A stretch of DNA of 64,000 bases, taken from the NCBI GenBank assembly GCA_037013685.1, contig CM072890.1, forward strand, positions 11,857,043-11,921,042, read 5' to 3'. The DNA comes from Acridotheres tristis (taxonomy: Eukaryota > Chordata > Aves > Passeriformes > Sturnidae). Under the pieces are notes generated by a model that was given only the letters and a program-made list of their open reading frames with translations, had not been told where the DNA came from and made no database searches. A program made the translations under genes and the position numbers. Shown piece by piece: positions 50,576-62,568 of this stretch (its first letter is position 1; the number at the start of each line of letters is the position of its first letter).

Positions 50576-53271
50576 CTGGAAGAAATTTTACTTTATCTAC
50601 TTAATGATTGTCTCCCATTGTGCTTTTCTAAGACTTACCCATATTTTCACAAGGCTGTGAGGGGACAAGCATGAAGCATAATAAAATCTGGCCAGCAGAC
50701 ACATTCCAAAGCAGAAAATTCCTTGTGGAACAAGGTAATGTACATGCTGTCCATACCCCCAAATGGAGAATTTAATGTAGTAAATGCATCACAAGAAACA
50801 GAATTTATGGTAGTTTCTTTCATTTATGCTAAATCCTACAATGAAGAGTAGGTTTAATTTTCTGTGCAGACATACTGTGTGAAGGTTGCCATTTGAAAAG
50901 GAATAAATGGAAGTGTTCTTTCGTTATGAAAAATCACAGGAAATAAAAGGAAACTTTAAAATTTGCTCTATTGACCTTCAATGCTGAACCATCAAGCTTC
51001 AGAGGCTGCTATTTCCATGACAGCATGGTACTGAGAGTTTAGATTTTTAGAGAAGCTTTTTTCCGTTGTTTTTTTCATCAGTGTTCACCTGTAGACCACA
51101 TAATGTAAAAAAAAAATATACTTTCTTGGCACAGGATCAACTTGGCCCACAGATATCTGTCATGCTTCTTTGCTTGTAACAGCTTTATGTGTTGGGTTTC
51201 TTTAATATACCCAATAATCTTAAATTACAGCAACAATGGTTTTACTGCCTTTGAAGAATATCACTCCATTCTTAATCACATGAACACACTTCTTGCATCT
51301 GATAACAGGTAATTAGAGCTTGGAGTGTTTTAGGGTGACGTAACTGGACTTTAAATTATAAAATATAAAACTTTAAAGGGGACTTTAAATTATAAAACTT
51401 TACAACTGTATTGAACCTAAGCTTGGTAGATTAACCTTGCTCAATAAAACAATTAATCAACAATTAAATCAAAAGTCGTCTGCTTCAGTAAGTGACTTTT
51501 ATCTGTCAGGCTGTGTAGTTTTAGTAGCCTTCATTTGACAATACATCTATTGAAGCAGAGATTAAAAAATTACATGAGGGGAAGAAAAGGGGACAGTATT
51601 AATTTATGTGTGCTCAACAGTCATTGAAGAGGAAGGACAATGCCAGTCACACCAAAAACTGTTTCAAATAGCTGGGTGCATTTCTAATAGTACTTTTCAC
51701 CAGGGATGTTCTACAGTCACCTCTGATCATAAAATTAGAAGGCAAAGTATTCTGCAAGACAGTAAAATCCCACTCCTGAAAAGACTTAGTTCTGCTTGAT
51801 TTCTGCAAGCCAAGGGAGCCATCACAATGGCAGAGATGTTTAAAAGGCATTTGCTGTGTTTGCTGAATGAAGGTCACACATAAGATGTAACAGGTCCTGT
51901 TGAGTATTTATTTTGAAACTTCAGACTTGCATGTTCATTGCTTTCAAGGCTGAGAAACTGGAAATACTTCCTTTTGTGTTCTGGCACAGGGGGATGCCAT
52001 TGCTCTATAAACATTCACAGTATACTTGTGTGAGGTTAACTTTAAATATACACATCTCTGCAAGATGCTGATTAGACAAACCAGACACGGAGAGGGTTTG
52101 TTGAAGCAAATCTATCAAATTACAGGAATGGTTTGCTCTTTCACTGAAAGCACTTTTACTGGCCACTTGAAGTGCTGCTCATCCCTAACAGCCCATTCAC
52201 CAGAGAAGTCTCCTGTCAACCAGTCTGATTGCTTCATGCCTCTGGAAATGCAAGGCTGATGTCATGGAGCAAGAGACAAAAGGAAAACTATCAGCTATTA
52301 CTGGAAGAGGTGTCATAAGTGTGTAAAAAGAGAGTAAGGACACAGTAATTCCTCTCAGCAGTGGTATAAAATTAATTTCTTTGAACACAGTTAACTCTGA
52401 GTACATCTTAAACTAGAAAAAATAAGAATCAGCTATCCATAATTTAATCACTAGCTTATTCTAAAAACCACAGTGCAGGTCACTACTTTTTCACTATGCA
52501 ATGAATTCATTTCGTAATTCCAGCAGACATTAAAAATTACCCTTTGAGCATATCTTACCATGTCAGTGGTGTCAGTGGTTTGCATTCACATGATGTCTTC
52601 AAATCCCTTCTGCTCATTTCAGAAGAAACTTCTGGACTTCTGAGCTAGAGCTGAAGTCTTCCTTAACAAAGAAAGTACAAGACATATAGGCTTGGGAGGA
52701 TTTTGAAAAATTTTTTTATATTACTTGCACCATTGTTGTTTACATGATCCACGAGTGTGAGGCAGTGAATATGGAAAATAAAGGTTTCCCATCCAAGTTT
52801 CAGGCACAGCTCTGGTTCCTTTGAGCAGTCACTTTTCCAGCTGGCTTGGTGTGCCTTCCACCCTGAGCTAAGCCCTGGGGACAAGCCTGCAGTGGAATTG
52901 GGAGAGCTCTGGCCTTACATGTACCCGATTTTACCTGGGGCACCCATTGTGGAAATGCTTGCAGAAAGATGGGCAGGGACTGAAATCCCATCTGGGGCAA
53001 TTTAATGAGCACAAGAACTGTTCTGTCAAAGGCTTTTGCAGCAAACCATTTAAATGCACATCAACTCTAAAAGAGTTATTTAAATATCTTTTACTAAACA
53101 TTGAAAGCTTACTTGATCAACTCTACATATGATATTTTTAAACAAGGGGATAACCCTCCACATTTTACATTTTGATTTTATGTGAAAAGGATAATGTATA
53201 TGCCATGAAAAACTTGTATGTAATGAATAAGTTAAATATATTGTTTCTCATATTGTTAGCAGAAATGTTAC
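50576..53271. other. Likely intron of the minus-strand gene; no named repeat
   Basis: Contains the weak exon candidate 52744-52886 noted with the terminal exon. A small tandem duplication of 18 bp with 34-bp spacing lies at 51346-51363 and 51380-51397. Otherwise the sequence is A/T-rich and closed in all frames. Confidence 0.35.
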
Positions 53272-53414
53272 CTTTTGACCTTCCTTTTGAGATTTTTTGG
53301 AACATTTGATGCTTCTGATAATAGTTTAATATTACTTTCTTCACATTGATTAAATACACTTCATACATCACTGAACAATGAGTAACATTCAAATAAGACT
53401 GTCCATTGAACTGC
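53272..53414 (-). CDS. Candidate internal exon of the minus-strand gene (47 codons)
   Basis: On the minus strand the acceptor is TATCATTTTTGCAG and the donor is CAAAAG before GTAACA. Of the three frames only the one entering with one base is open across all 143 bp, and it leaves in phase 1. The peptide starts QFNGQSYLNVTHCSVMYEVY and continues with a Lys/Gln-rich segment ending SKGRSK. It would join to the 52744-52886 candidate, which enters with two bases. No domain is recognised. Length and splice sites make it better than chance but not firm. Confidence 0.35.
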
Positions 53415-54244
53415 CTGCAAAAATGATAAAGTAAAAAATTAATCTCCAAAGTAAAGTCAAGCCTGAAATTGAAATCTTTGATGCATACATTTCATAATTA
53501 GTTCATTCTGCTATATCTAAAATGCAAATACAGTGCTCTTAAAATAATTCAGGTCTTCCTGCACAGAGCATTAATGAATTGTTCTAGCTGCTGAACCTCT
53601 GACTTCAAAGGATTCTGGAGTCATTTGACTTTTTTGTCATTTTCTTTGTTAAGCTGCTGAATTTTCCTTTTTTATAGAATTACTTAAAATAGCCCTCCTT
53701 GTCTCTTGTGTTACTTTAACACTTGTTTCAGGCACAGGATCCACCTACATGTCAGGGGAAAAGAAGTTCACAGGATATGAGCAGGATCAAAGTTTAAGGA
53801 TATAGTTGAGGTCATTCCCCCATTGCTCTGCCATCACCAATTTCTGTCCATTTTTTAATGGTCCAACTGCTGCAGGACTATTCTCCAAACTACAACAGTG
53901 AAGTTTTCCTGTCATGGGAACTTTGCTGGCTTGAGGTTTTTCAGCCTGTGTGCATGGGTTTTGTTTTATTTTATATTTACATATTTTAGGTTGAGTCTTT
54001 TTCATCAATAACTTCCTTGGGGACCTCAGCAGCATTAAGCCAGCAAAGCAGGGGTTGGAGAATGGCCAAAAATGTTGTTGCCACACCGAGTCCGACCTGA
54101 AATCTCCTGTCAGGGAAATGCTCTGTTTGCCCTCCTGCAGCACTGATGGTGAATGATAATGGAAAAAAATAGATCATCATTGTTGTCTTTTGCATTTTCT
54201 AGCCTTAACTGCATTTTGAACATAAGTTCCTGAATCTGACTTAC

Positions 54245-54316
54245 CCAAGGATCTATATCATCCTCTTGTATGGCTGAGTTCCTAATTTTTTGTGAAATTA
54301 TGGACAAGTTACTGGA
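54245..54316 (-). CDS. Candidate 24-codon exon with a consensus donor, minus strand
   Basis: The donor is CCTTGG before GTAAGTCAG, a perfect GTAAGT. The acceptor GGTTTTAG is short of pyrimidines. The exon is 72 bp, phase 0 to 0, encoding SSNLSIISQKIRNSAIQEDD and then IDPW. The reading frame also stays open past the donor for about 40 codons with a helix-like composition, so the true 3' limit could differ. Its exit phase does not fit the entry of 53272-53414, so at least one further exon would be needed between them. Confidence 0.27.
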
Positions 54317-55564
54317 CTAAAACCTTGCAAGATGTTGAGTACTGAAAGGTGAAGTCATGAACAGTATCTGTATTTAATTAATAAGTCAATAGTAATATTC
54401 TTCATGTGTTGCTACAAGACAATAAATCATTACATTCAAGGGTGAAAAAAATTTACATAAATGATGCAACTTTACTGATGAGTGGAAGAAAAAGAAATCT
54501 TACATTTTGGCCCAAAGAACATGGCCTTCTTTACTGTAGAAAAATAAATCTTCTCAAGTAAATGTTAAAATTCAACTTATGAATATGGAAAATCTTCATT
54601 TCATAACATCTAAGTGATAAAAATAATTACTAAAAGGAATTTTTAATGCTTATGAAGCATGATCACTCTCATATATTCTGAGAAAACCTATTTATAATCT
54701 GATAAAAGCAGAAAGCCAAAATACTGACTTCTACTCAACTATGGTACAAATCAGAGAATCATAAAATAGCCTGGGTTGGAAGAGACCTTGAAGATCATCC
54801 AGTTCCAGCTCCCTTGCCATGGGCAGGAATTCCTTCCACTATCCCAGGTTGCTCAGAGCCCCATCCAACCTGGCTTTAAACACTTCCAGGGATGGGGCAG
54901 CCACAGCTTCTCTGGGCAATGTGTTCCAGTGCCTCAGCACCCTCACAGGGAAGAATTTCTTCATAGGATGTGATGTAAACCTGCCCTCTTTCAGTTCGAG
55001 GCCATTCCCCCTTGCCTGTCACTGCCTGTCCTTGTTAAAGTCCCTCTCCACCACTCTTGCAGCCTCCCTTCAGGCACTGGAAGGCCACAATTAGGTGACC
55101 CCAAAGCCTTCTCCTTTGCAGGCTGAACAATCCCAATTCTCTCAGTCCTTGTACAAGAGGTGTTCCATCCCTCTAATCTTGGTGGTCTCCTCTGCACTCC
55201 CTCCAGCAGGTCCCTGTCCTTGCTGTGCTGGGAGCCCAGAGCTGGGTGCAGAGCTCCAGGTGGGATCAGAGCAGAGCAGAGGGGCAGAGTCCCCTCCCCA
55301 GCTGCTCTCACACTGCTTTGGATGCAGCCCAGGCTGGGATTGGCTTTCTGGGCTCCAGGTGCACATTGCTGGCTCATGTCCAGCCTCTCACCCACCAGCA
55401 CCCCAAGTCCTTCTCCCCAGGGCTGCTCTGGACCTGCTCATCCCCAGCCTGGATCTGTACCAGGGGCTGCCCTGACCCAGGTGCAGCACCAGCACTTGGT
55501 CTTGTTAAACCACAGGAGATTTCCGTGGGTCACTTCTTGAGCTTGTCCAGGTCCCTCTGGATGA

Positions 55565-55570
55565 CATCCC
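55565..55570. repeat. Target-site duplication CATCCC (left copy)
   Basis: CATCCC abuts the nested LTR and is repeated at 55952-55957. The original CR1 word around the target, as in related copies, contains this hexamer once. Confidence 0.82.
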
Positions 55571-55951
55571 TGTGGTCACTGCGCTGCAAAGAGAGAGAAA
55601 GGACAGCAACACCCACGGAGCTCTTTGGGGAAAAAAGGCCAATTTATTGTACAGACAGCCCGGATTTAAAGTGTGTTAGTGCAGCCAGGACAGGACAGGA
55701 GCTCATTGGACAATTGGGAAAAACATCCTTGGGACAGCACCTCAGGATGTGTCCCACGGCAAAGACACCAGGGGTTAATGTTGGTGATGAATTCCACTCT
55801 GTTTGTCACCGTGTTGTCACCCTGGGAGACTCCTCCCTAACTGAAGCTGCAGTCAGCTTGGCAGCCTGGGAATGGAGCTGAGAGTCAGGAGAAATCCAGG
55901 CCTGGAAAGAATTTCCAAGCTGTAATTCCCCAGCTCTCTGATGTGTCCACA
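55571..55951 (-). mobile_element. Young solo LTR, class II (ERVK-like), copy B (inverted)
   Basis: It is 381 bp, TGTGG/CCACA ends, in opposite orientation to copy A at 27729-28112 and nearly identical to it over the full length. The visible differences are mostly single bases near the two ends. The polyA signal is at 55643-55648 (minus strand). It is flanked by the perfect 6-bp duplication CATCCC and lies within the CR1. No internal viral sequence remains. Confidence 0.88.
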
Positions 55952-55957
55952 CATCCC
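55952..55957. repeat. Target-site duplication CATCCC (right copy)
   Basis: This is the exact partner of 55565-55570. CR1 sequence resumes here with the segment CTCCTTCAGGACAGTCAGCTG. Confidence 0.82.
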
Positions 55958-56150
55958 CTCCTTCAGGACAGTCAGCTGCCTCACTCACATTGGAGTCATG
56001 AGCAGATTTGCTGAGGGAGACTCAACGCCTTTGTCCATGTCCTTGATGGAGATGTTGAATAGCACTTCATCCATCCATCATACACAGCCACAGATGCATC
56101 CCAGTATGGACCCCTGACGACACCACTTGTCACTGACCTCCCTCACAACT

Positions 56151-59100
56151 CAGATGTTCTATCTTACATCACATTTCTGCCTCCTATTTACCCTGGCTCC
56201 AGAATGGGCATTTCTTTCACTGTTGTTCCTCTGCAAATGAAGAAAACTGTTCAGACCGTGGTGGAAAACTGTGCAGAGCAGGCAGTATAAAAACAGCTTT
56301 CTTTTAAATACATGTGCAATCCCCACAGCATCAATAAGAGAGAAGGTAGGGATACCAACAGAGTAGAGGCACAGCAAAAAATTAGAAGGAAAATAGATCA
56401 GAGAGTTGGCTAAAATAGATAGAGATTTCACAATGTACACACAGAATCATCCTGTCATATTGCTAGTGCCTCTGTCTCAGAATCAGGATAGAGACAGAAT
56501 AAAAAAGGTGTAGTCAAAGCCCTATCCTCAAAGTTCAGAAAGCATTCTGGAGAATGTAAAGCTGGGATAAATGTTCAAAATCACCAGAGTGCCTTCAAAA
56601 ACTAAACTCATACTGATTTTCACAAAATAAAAGTTTGTTTTTGCCAACATCCTAGCAACATTTTTTGGCTACCCCTTTACAAAGGTAACAAAGAAGGATT
56701 TGGTGAGAGCCATATATTCATAATTAGTTGCAGAAGTACATGGCAAGTACAGCTGCAGCCAGACTTTTTGTGAGCAGATGCTCTACTTTTGAGGAAGAAT
56801 AAAATTAAATAAGGAGCTGGAGGAGCAAACAGAAGACAAAAAGAATGAGAATACAGAGAACCAATTTGAATATGATTTGTGAGAAGTGTGGAACTCCACA
56901 CTGGCATCTGTGATCCATAGATTCTAGCACATGAAAGAAAGGTATGGAAAATGCTTACAAGTCAGATACATATTGGTTACGTGTTATCATGGCACTTCAG
57001 CAGGCACTACAATACACACAAAGCCTAACTTTAACCTAACGAGGCCAGCAGTCCTGCACAGCCTCTCTGGCACTGCAGGAATTCAGAGCCCGATGGACAA
57101 AGCACAGCAGGAACCCTGGTTTTGCTGGTTGTAGAAGAGCATCCATCAATTCAGCCTTTGGAAATCAAAGTCTTGTGGACACTGTGATGAGACTGTGCTG
57201 AGCAAGGCTTGTCCCTTTTGGAAATAATATATTGTGAAAAAAAGTAACAAGACCAAGCTGGCATCAATGTTGAGCTATTTGTAATTTCAAGAAGCTTTTC
57301 AGGAAGTTACAGATCAAAAATAGTGAGATTGAAATAATATATGATTTGGAATTGGGAACTATGAGAAGACTGAGAAAGAACAGCAATTGTAAGGATGAGA
57401 ACGGGGTAGTTAAAGCAGGAGATGTTTATTCAGGAAGTCAGAACCAAAATAAAAGTAGGAAGCACTTTTGAGAGAACAGGTTAAAGTAGCACTGATCACA
57501 GATTTTTTCTTCCTCTGGTGAGCACTAGTTTGCTCCCTCTCCTGTCCCATAAGATGCATGTCTGCAAGAATTCAAAAGCAGTTTCAAATACAGATGATTG
57601 AGTGTGAAAGACCCACAGCCTTCCTAAATGCAACAAAATTTCTCTAGCTCTCTATACGAGATGTAATAATTGTGACTTTTATTTGTAAAACAAAAATACT
57701 TGGCCTGAGAAATTAGAAGCATGCAAGCTAATAGGGACAAATTGTGAATAAAGTAGAAGACTGTAGGCACCATAAATCTAATTTGGAGTTGGAGAATTTT
57801 TGTTCTGTGTGGAATTTTTTGCTTTGGTTATTTTTTGGGGGACATCATAAGATTAAATTGTAACCCTAAGTATCTGTGTGAAGAAAAAGAAAAAACAAAC
57901 CATAAAAATATAAAAGCCTTTCTTCGATAGTATGTATTAGAAGTTTAGAGGGAGCACATGCAGGAATAAGACTGGAGTAGGGCTATCAGTCTTTCCATGT
58001 TTTTCCCTGTTACAAATTCTAAAGAGTTTCCCCAGCACACACCTCAGGCCATAACATCAAGGTAAGAGCCAAGGATTCTTAAGTAACAGTGACAGCATTA
58101 AATGCACTGTTATTTTTCCAGCAGCCACCCCAACACCAAACCTCTAAAAATTTAAGAAATCACCAAATACTTAAATAATTCCCATTAATCTTTAACCAAC
58201 CCCGCCATTGCAAAGTAAGAGCATGATGCTTGTTTCAACATTTTACCATGCAAGTTCATTGAACTTCAGCTTTCTAGTGTGAAACAGGAGTAGCCCAGCT
58301 CTTCTGAAAACAATCGCGTTGTGAGAGCAGAGGCGGGCAGAGGGCAAGGAAAATCGAGGAGGATGTGGAGGAGGCAGCTGCACTTCCTGCATGGAGCAAG
58401 AGATGGCGACGTGGCCTCGTGCCTTGGGAGAGCTGGATACGGTTGTCACTGAAACAATTATAATTCATTTATTGGCGCTCACTGAAACCCCGCATACAAG
58501 TTGCTCCTCAGGAACTCAGTGCCTGTATCGCTCATGGATAAATGTTAGTTTTAGGAGCAGACTACCACGTGAAAATGCCTTTTTTACATATGCAGAACTT
58601 AAATATAAAAACATCCCAGAGCCTTTCCCTGCTAAGGTCACTCTCTGGGTTTAATTACCGAGTGGCCTTTCAGCCCACAAGATGATATGATGTCAAAGAG
58701 TAGCAGGGCAGAGATGCTCCCCGAGGAGCGCTGTTAATATGAGAGATTTTACCTGTTTAGAAAAGATGCAGTACACAGGTCTGTGGCAGGTGAAGAGGTT
58801 AATTTAGCTACTTGCTGACAAAGACTCCATAAATTCCCCGTGCAGCACTGCACGTGTACTTGGCCTTTGCATGTGAGCACAAGGAGCAGCTCTCAGCAGA
58901 ATGAAAGGCTGGGAGTGTCCAGAGAAACCCGCAGCGAGCCAGGGGACCGTGACTCCCTCCACTATCCACTGGGACATGCCCAAGTGAGTTGCCATAATTT
59001 CTGCTGCCTTGTCCATAAAGCAGAGCAGCTGGGAGATCAATCTCATAGCCAGCGTTCCTCCACTACTTCAAATTCATAAAAAGTGAGCTTCTCCTGTCTC

Positions 59101-60595
59101 TGCCATAGAGGACAGTAAATCACACATGGGACTGTAGCTGCTCCACAGCCAGCTTCAGAAAGTATCCTGGTTCCTAGAAAAGAACATTCTTGTATTACCA
59201 TACTAGTACTGTAGGAAAAAAATATATACCCACACACATATATATATCAATTAATCCGTAGATGAAGGACACAGAATGTGTTCACTGCAGAACTTTTTTT
59301 GTACAAAATATAGTTTTATCTTTCCTGTTTTACTTTCTCGAGCAATTCACATACCAAGTCAAAACACCAAGTGAATTCTTGCTTTTTAATACACAAACAC
59401 TCCTGGCAAGAAAACATCGGTGAAATAGATCATAAGATGGATTCCCAAAAGACAAGAAGGAAGAATCATTTGAGATTATGAACTGGTAAAAATCACAAGA
59501 GAACAACGGCCTTATACTTTCCTTGGAATATTTCCCCATCCAGTTTTCTCTTCCTTTGCTTTTTCTGTTTTTCTTTTTAAATACAAGCTTCCAATTCTAT
59601 TTCCTTGTCCACAAGACTGCATCATAATTACTCTTCTAATATAGTTTAAGGAAGTTTAAGTAAAAAGTAGAAACTCTGAAGACTAATGTTTGTATACAGC
59701 TCCCAATATTTCAGGTTCACAGAACGTTTTACCAGCATGAAATTAAGCTGCTTATTCAGATCTCAAAGGTCTCTGCAAGATTTCAGAAAGTGGGACCCAG
59801 TGGTTTGGGTTCAGAGAGCAGCACAACCCCTTCCTTCCCAGGCTCTGGTTTGGGGAGTGGGGGATTCTGCCCTGGCTGTTAGCACTGAGGTTACAGCACT
59901 GAAAGTGTCCAGGCTGCAGCAGCCACACCAGCTGTGCAAGCACAATGACAATTTAAATTTAAATTTAAATTTAAATGTAAAGTGTTGCACTGGCTAGTGT
60001 GTTAAAGCCCCCGTGTTATGAACACAAACTCTTCACTACTTCTTAGAAAATTAATGCAACGTTATATATGACTGTCTGGCTGGCCTTTATTGTGTTTGGG
60101 AAAGAATTGGGCTTAATGCTTTAATAGGGCTTCAATATTCCCCTGTCATTTCCTTACTTTATTAGGCACTATTTCCTGCAAAGAGTCTCACAAATGAATT
60201 TGAAGAAAGCTAATGTGCTGCTCTAATGACAGATTGCTTTCAGGGCTGATCTCAAGGAACTTTCTTCCCATCTCACTAATGAATCCCAGTCATTCAATAG
60301 TGGGCTGTTGGATAGATATGGGAAGTGCTCTCTGCTTTAAAGCTTTCCCAACATGAGGAATGATCTTAGGGCCACAATATCATCAAACAAAAATAGGATT
60401 TTGTTACAGAGCCTCAGATTAGTATTATTATAATGAACCCAGACATTATGTTCTTCAAAAAACAGAGAGAAAACATCAGCATGTATGCACTATTTGCCTT
60501 TAATCAGAGACGTACTGACAATGCTCAACATGCCAATAGTTTTATAGATTGCTGTGCAGTTTAATACTTTTTTCTCTACCTTTTTTTCCCTTAAG
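56151..60595. other. Mixed non-coding stretch, no named element
   Basis: No transposon or supported exon is recognised. 58270-58700 has scattered CpGs and moderate GC and might be regulatory. The last 30 bases form the strong polypyrimidine tract before 60596. Confidence 0.4.
59951..59976. repeat. (TTTAAA)4 palindromic hexamer repeat
   Basis: Four near-perfect copies of AAATTT/TTTAAA make a 26-bp self-complementary A/T tract, able to form a cruciform and easily unwound. Confidence 0.88.
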
Positions 60596-60776
60596 AGATG
60601 AAATCCACAGCAGCAGCACGACAGAAGGCATATTAAATCAGTCAGTGAACCCACGAAGAGAGAAACTTTGTCTTTCAGCAGTAACAACAGAAATTCAAAG
60701 CAGGTTTCATGAACAGAAAAAAGTGTCTGACTCCAACAGCAGCATTCTCTCTGCATCTCCTGTAAATCAAAACTAA
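60596..60776 (+). CDS. Candidate terminal coding exon, plus strand (59 codons)
   Basis: The acceptor is exceptionally strong: about 25 pyrimidines broken by few purines, ending TTTTTTTCCCTTAAG. Entering with one base the frame gives 59 codons and TAA at 60774-60776. The peptide starts DEIHSSSTTEGILNQSVNPR, is Ser/Asn/Gln-rich, and ends SSILSASPVNQN. An ATTAAA polyA variant lies at 60938-60943. The entry phase matches the exon ending at 4112 and the candidate ending at 33376. A possible donor (CCT before GTAAAT) would make it internal instead. The gene is not recognised. It lies antisense to the span of the minus-strand candidates, so one of the two sets may be false. Confidence 0.4.
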
Positions 60777-60937
60777 TCCATAATACTGAGGATTTATATG
60801 CCCAGGACTATATTTTCAAGTTCTTCTACACATTTTTGCTGAACCAACTTTTCATTATATCTCAACTTAACAACTTTGCAAAATCTGGAATTCAAAGAAA
60901 ACTCACCAGAGTTCACTTATTTAATACTCACTGATTA

Positions 60938-60943
60938 ATTAAA
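60938..60943 (+). terminator. Possible polyA signal ATTAAA
   Basis: This common variant polyA hexamer lies 162 bases after the TAA of the exon candidate at 60596-60776. It is meaningful only if that exon is terminal. Confidence 0.25.
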
Positions 60944-61211
60944 ATGTTTTTACTCTCCTAACCCCCTTTTGATTCTTATTCTCAAAAAAGAAAAGAACCA
61001 CATGCTCTTATGTTTCTCTTCCTTAAGATTCAACCTATTTTTTTATTTATATCAAACCTTTTGTTTTCCAGAGATAATGCTCTATGGCAGTTATTATAAA
61101 AATACTTCATTTTGAGCTGGCCATAACTGTGTGTAGTATGAACTGTATCACTGCAGAATTGCTGCTGCAATATTTTGTGTTTAACCAGGCAAGCTTCCAC
61201 TGTGTTATTGG

Positions 61212-61255
61212 GTCATGGAATCATTTATGTTGGAAAAGATCATCTAGTCCAGCCA
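61212..61255 (-). mobile_element. CR1 LINE 3'-end remnant
   Basis: The plus strand reads CATGGAATCATTTATGTTGG then AAAAGATCATCTAGTCCAGC, the complement of the last ~45 bases of avian CR1. Nothing of the rest of the element is recognisable, so it is a very short or heavily decayed copy. Confidence 0.55.
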
Positions 61256-62340
61256 CAATTATACTCACAGTTATTCTGGTGGCCACGTTTTGAGAAAATA
61301 ACTATGGTCAGGTTATTCTTACAGGTAATGGAAGCAAAAATAAAGGTTAACAGATATACTGGAAGGCATGAATAGCACTAATAAAAATGTGAAAATGTTT
61401 TCTTGATCACATCAGGCAGAAGCAGCTTTAATTGGTATAAGGAATAAAAATTAACTTGGTAAAAGCAGTTTTCCTTCTGTTAATACGGGAAACAATGCCA
61501 CCACCTTCTGAAGCTGCTGCTGACAGGCTGGGTGTCACTCTGCTGGTAGGACACGGGGAGACATTGCTCCTGCATCACTTGATTTTGTGTTTGGTGGGGG
61601 TTTTTTTCACTTAGTAGTGTCTTTATCTCACTTCATGAGGTTCTCCTCACTTTGGTCCGTGCTGTTCTCTCCCCCATCCCACTGGGTGGGTATGAACTGC
61701 TGGCTGGGGTCAACCTACTTCAACATCTTTCAGATATGGTACAGCAGAGGAGTAGAAGCCATTCCAACTTAAAATCCCTTGAGACTCATTAGATTTTCTT
61801 CTGAATTCGACCTAGTGATTTTTATTATACTTTATTCTGTTTTACTCTTTTAGTCCTAAAGCAGCAGGTTCCATTTTGCAAAGTCCTAAATTCCATGTGA
61901 ATACCTGTCCATATTTCATATACAAAGCTGCCAGGCGGAATGAAGGTGATGCTCAAATTACTTTTTGTCCCTCTGAGGGTCTGAAGTTATTTTGAAATAT
62001 GAACTATGTAATTCTATATACCAGTATTTTCTTTAATTTTTGGCATTGTATGGCACTTAAAGAATGCTTTCCGTGGTGAAGGCAGACTTCTACTGCAGTA
62101 TAAAATATTGTGCCTTTAAAAATAACAACTGGGAATGCCAAGGAAAAATAGCAAGGGGTTATGGGTTTTTTCACTGTGGTAATATGATATGGTGGAGAGC
62201 AGGGATCACATGTATCTAAATGATATAGGGAGCAGAGTTAATGACAAATATTTCCTTCTCTCCTAGTCTGAAAAGATAGCCACTACGTGGTAATTGTGAA
62301 AATCCCAGACACTGAAAACCTGTGACCTCCTGGGGAAGAC

Positions 62341-62568
62341 TCAAACAAGAAACTTTTGAGGACTGACTGTCTTTTCAAGTTTGCTCATTCCATCAAAAAA
62401 TGTATGTCCTTTCAGTTCTTTAACTTTAATGCACTGACATTTTGATATTTTTTTCTCATGAACAGAATTTTTTACTGCAGGAAATAGCAGGAATGGTTGT
62501 TCTTTTGAGGATGAACTGGGAAAATTCACAGGTATTCCAGAACTGCATTTGAGAAATTTCCTTGCCCA
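62341..62568 (-). CDS. Candidate coding exon, minus strand (75 codons)
   Basis: On the minus strand the acceptor TTATCTTCTCTTTCAG is followed in phase 0 by 75 codons and TGA at 62341-62343. The peptide starts WARKFLKCSSGIPVNFPSSS and continues basic and polar to EKTVSPQKFLV. If used as an internal exon, GCA before GTAAAA (after 31 codons, phase 0) is a possible donor. No polyA AATAAA follows closely, though an ATTAAA is about 300 bases on. The family is not recognised. A frame of this length right after a strong acceptor is better than typical chance here but not proof. Confidence 0.33.
   Translation of the reverse strand, partial: WARKFLKCSSGIPVNFPSSSSKEQPFLLFPAVKNSVHEKKISKCQCIKVKELKGHTFFDGMSKLEKTVSPQKFLV

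Larger units (their letters stand above)
54753..56150 (-). mobile_element. CR1 LINE, 5'-truncated, about 1 kb, interrupted by a solo LTR
   Basis: Its 3' end is at the left: GAATCATAAAATAGCCTGGG is the complement of the avian CR1 terminus. It proceeds through the well-known segments for the C-terminus of the CR1 reverse transcriptase protein. On the minus strand, frame fragments such as LDMSQQCAPGAQKAN and LLEGVQRR are recognisable CR1 ORF2 residues. Upstream of the interruption (after 55952) the region around the catalytic FADD box is present but degraded. Frameshifts and stops break the ORF, so it is dead. The insert at 55571-55951 is a later event, because the CR1 sequence continues exactly on both sides of its 6-bp target. 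Confidence 0.92.

Noticed and set aside
54991..55881. Open frames of 126-218 residues on both strands near 55 kb as host genes
   Set aside because: They lie within the CR1 and the nested LTR. The minus-strand frame is residual CR1 reverse-transcriptase C-terminus and the others are its shadows.
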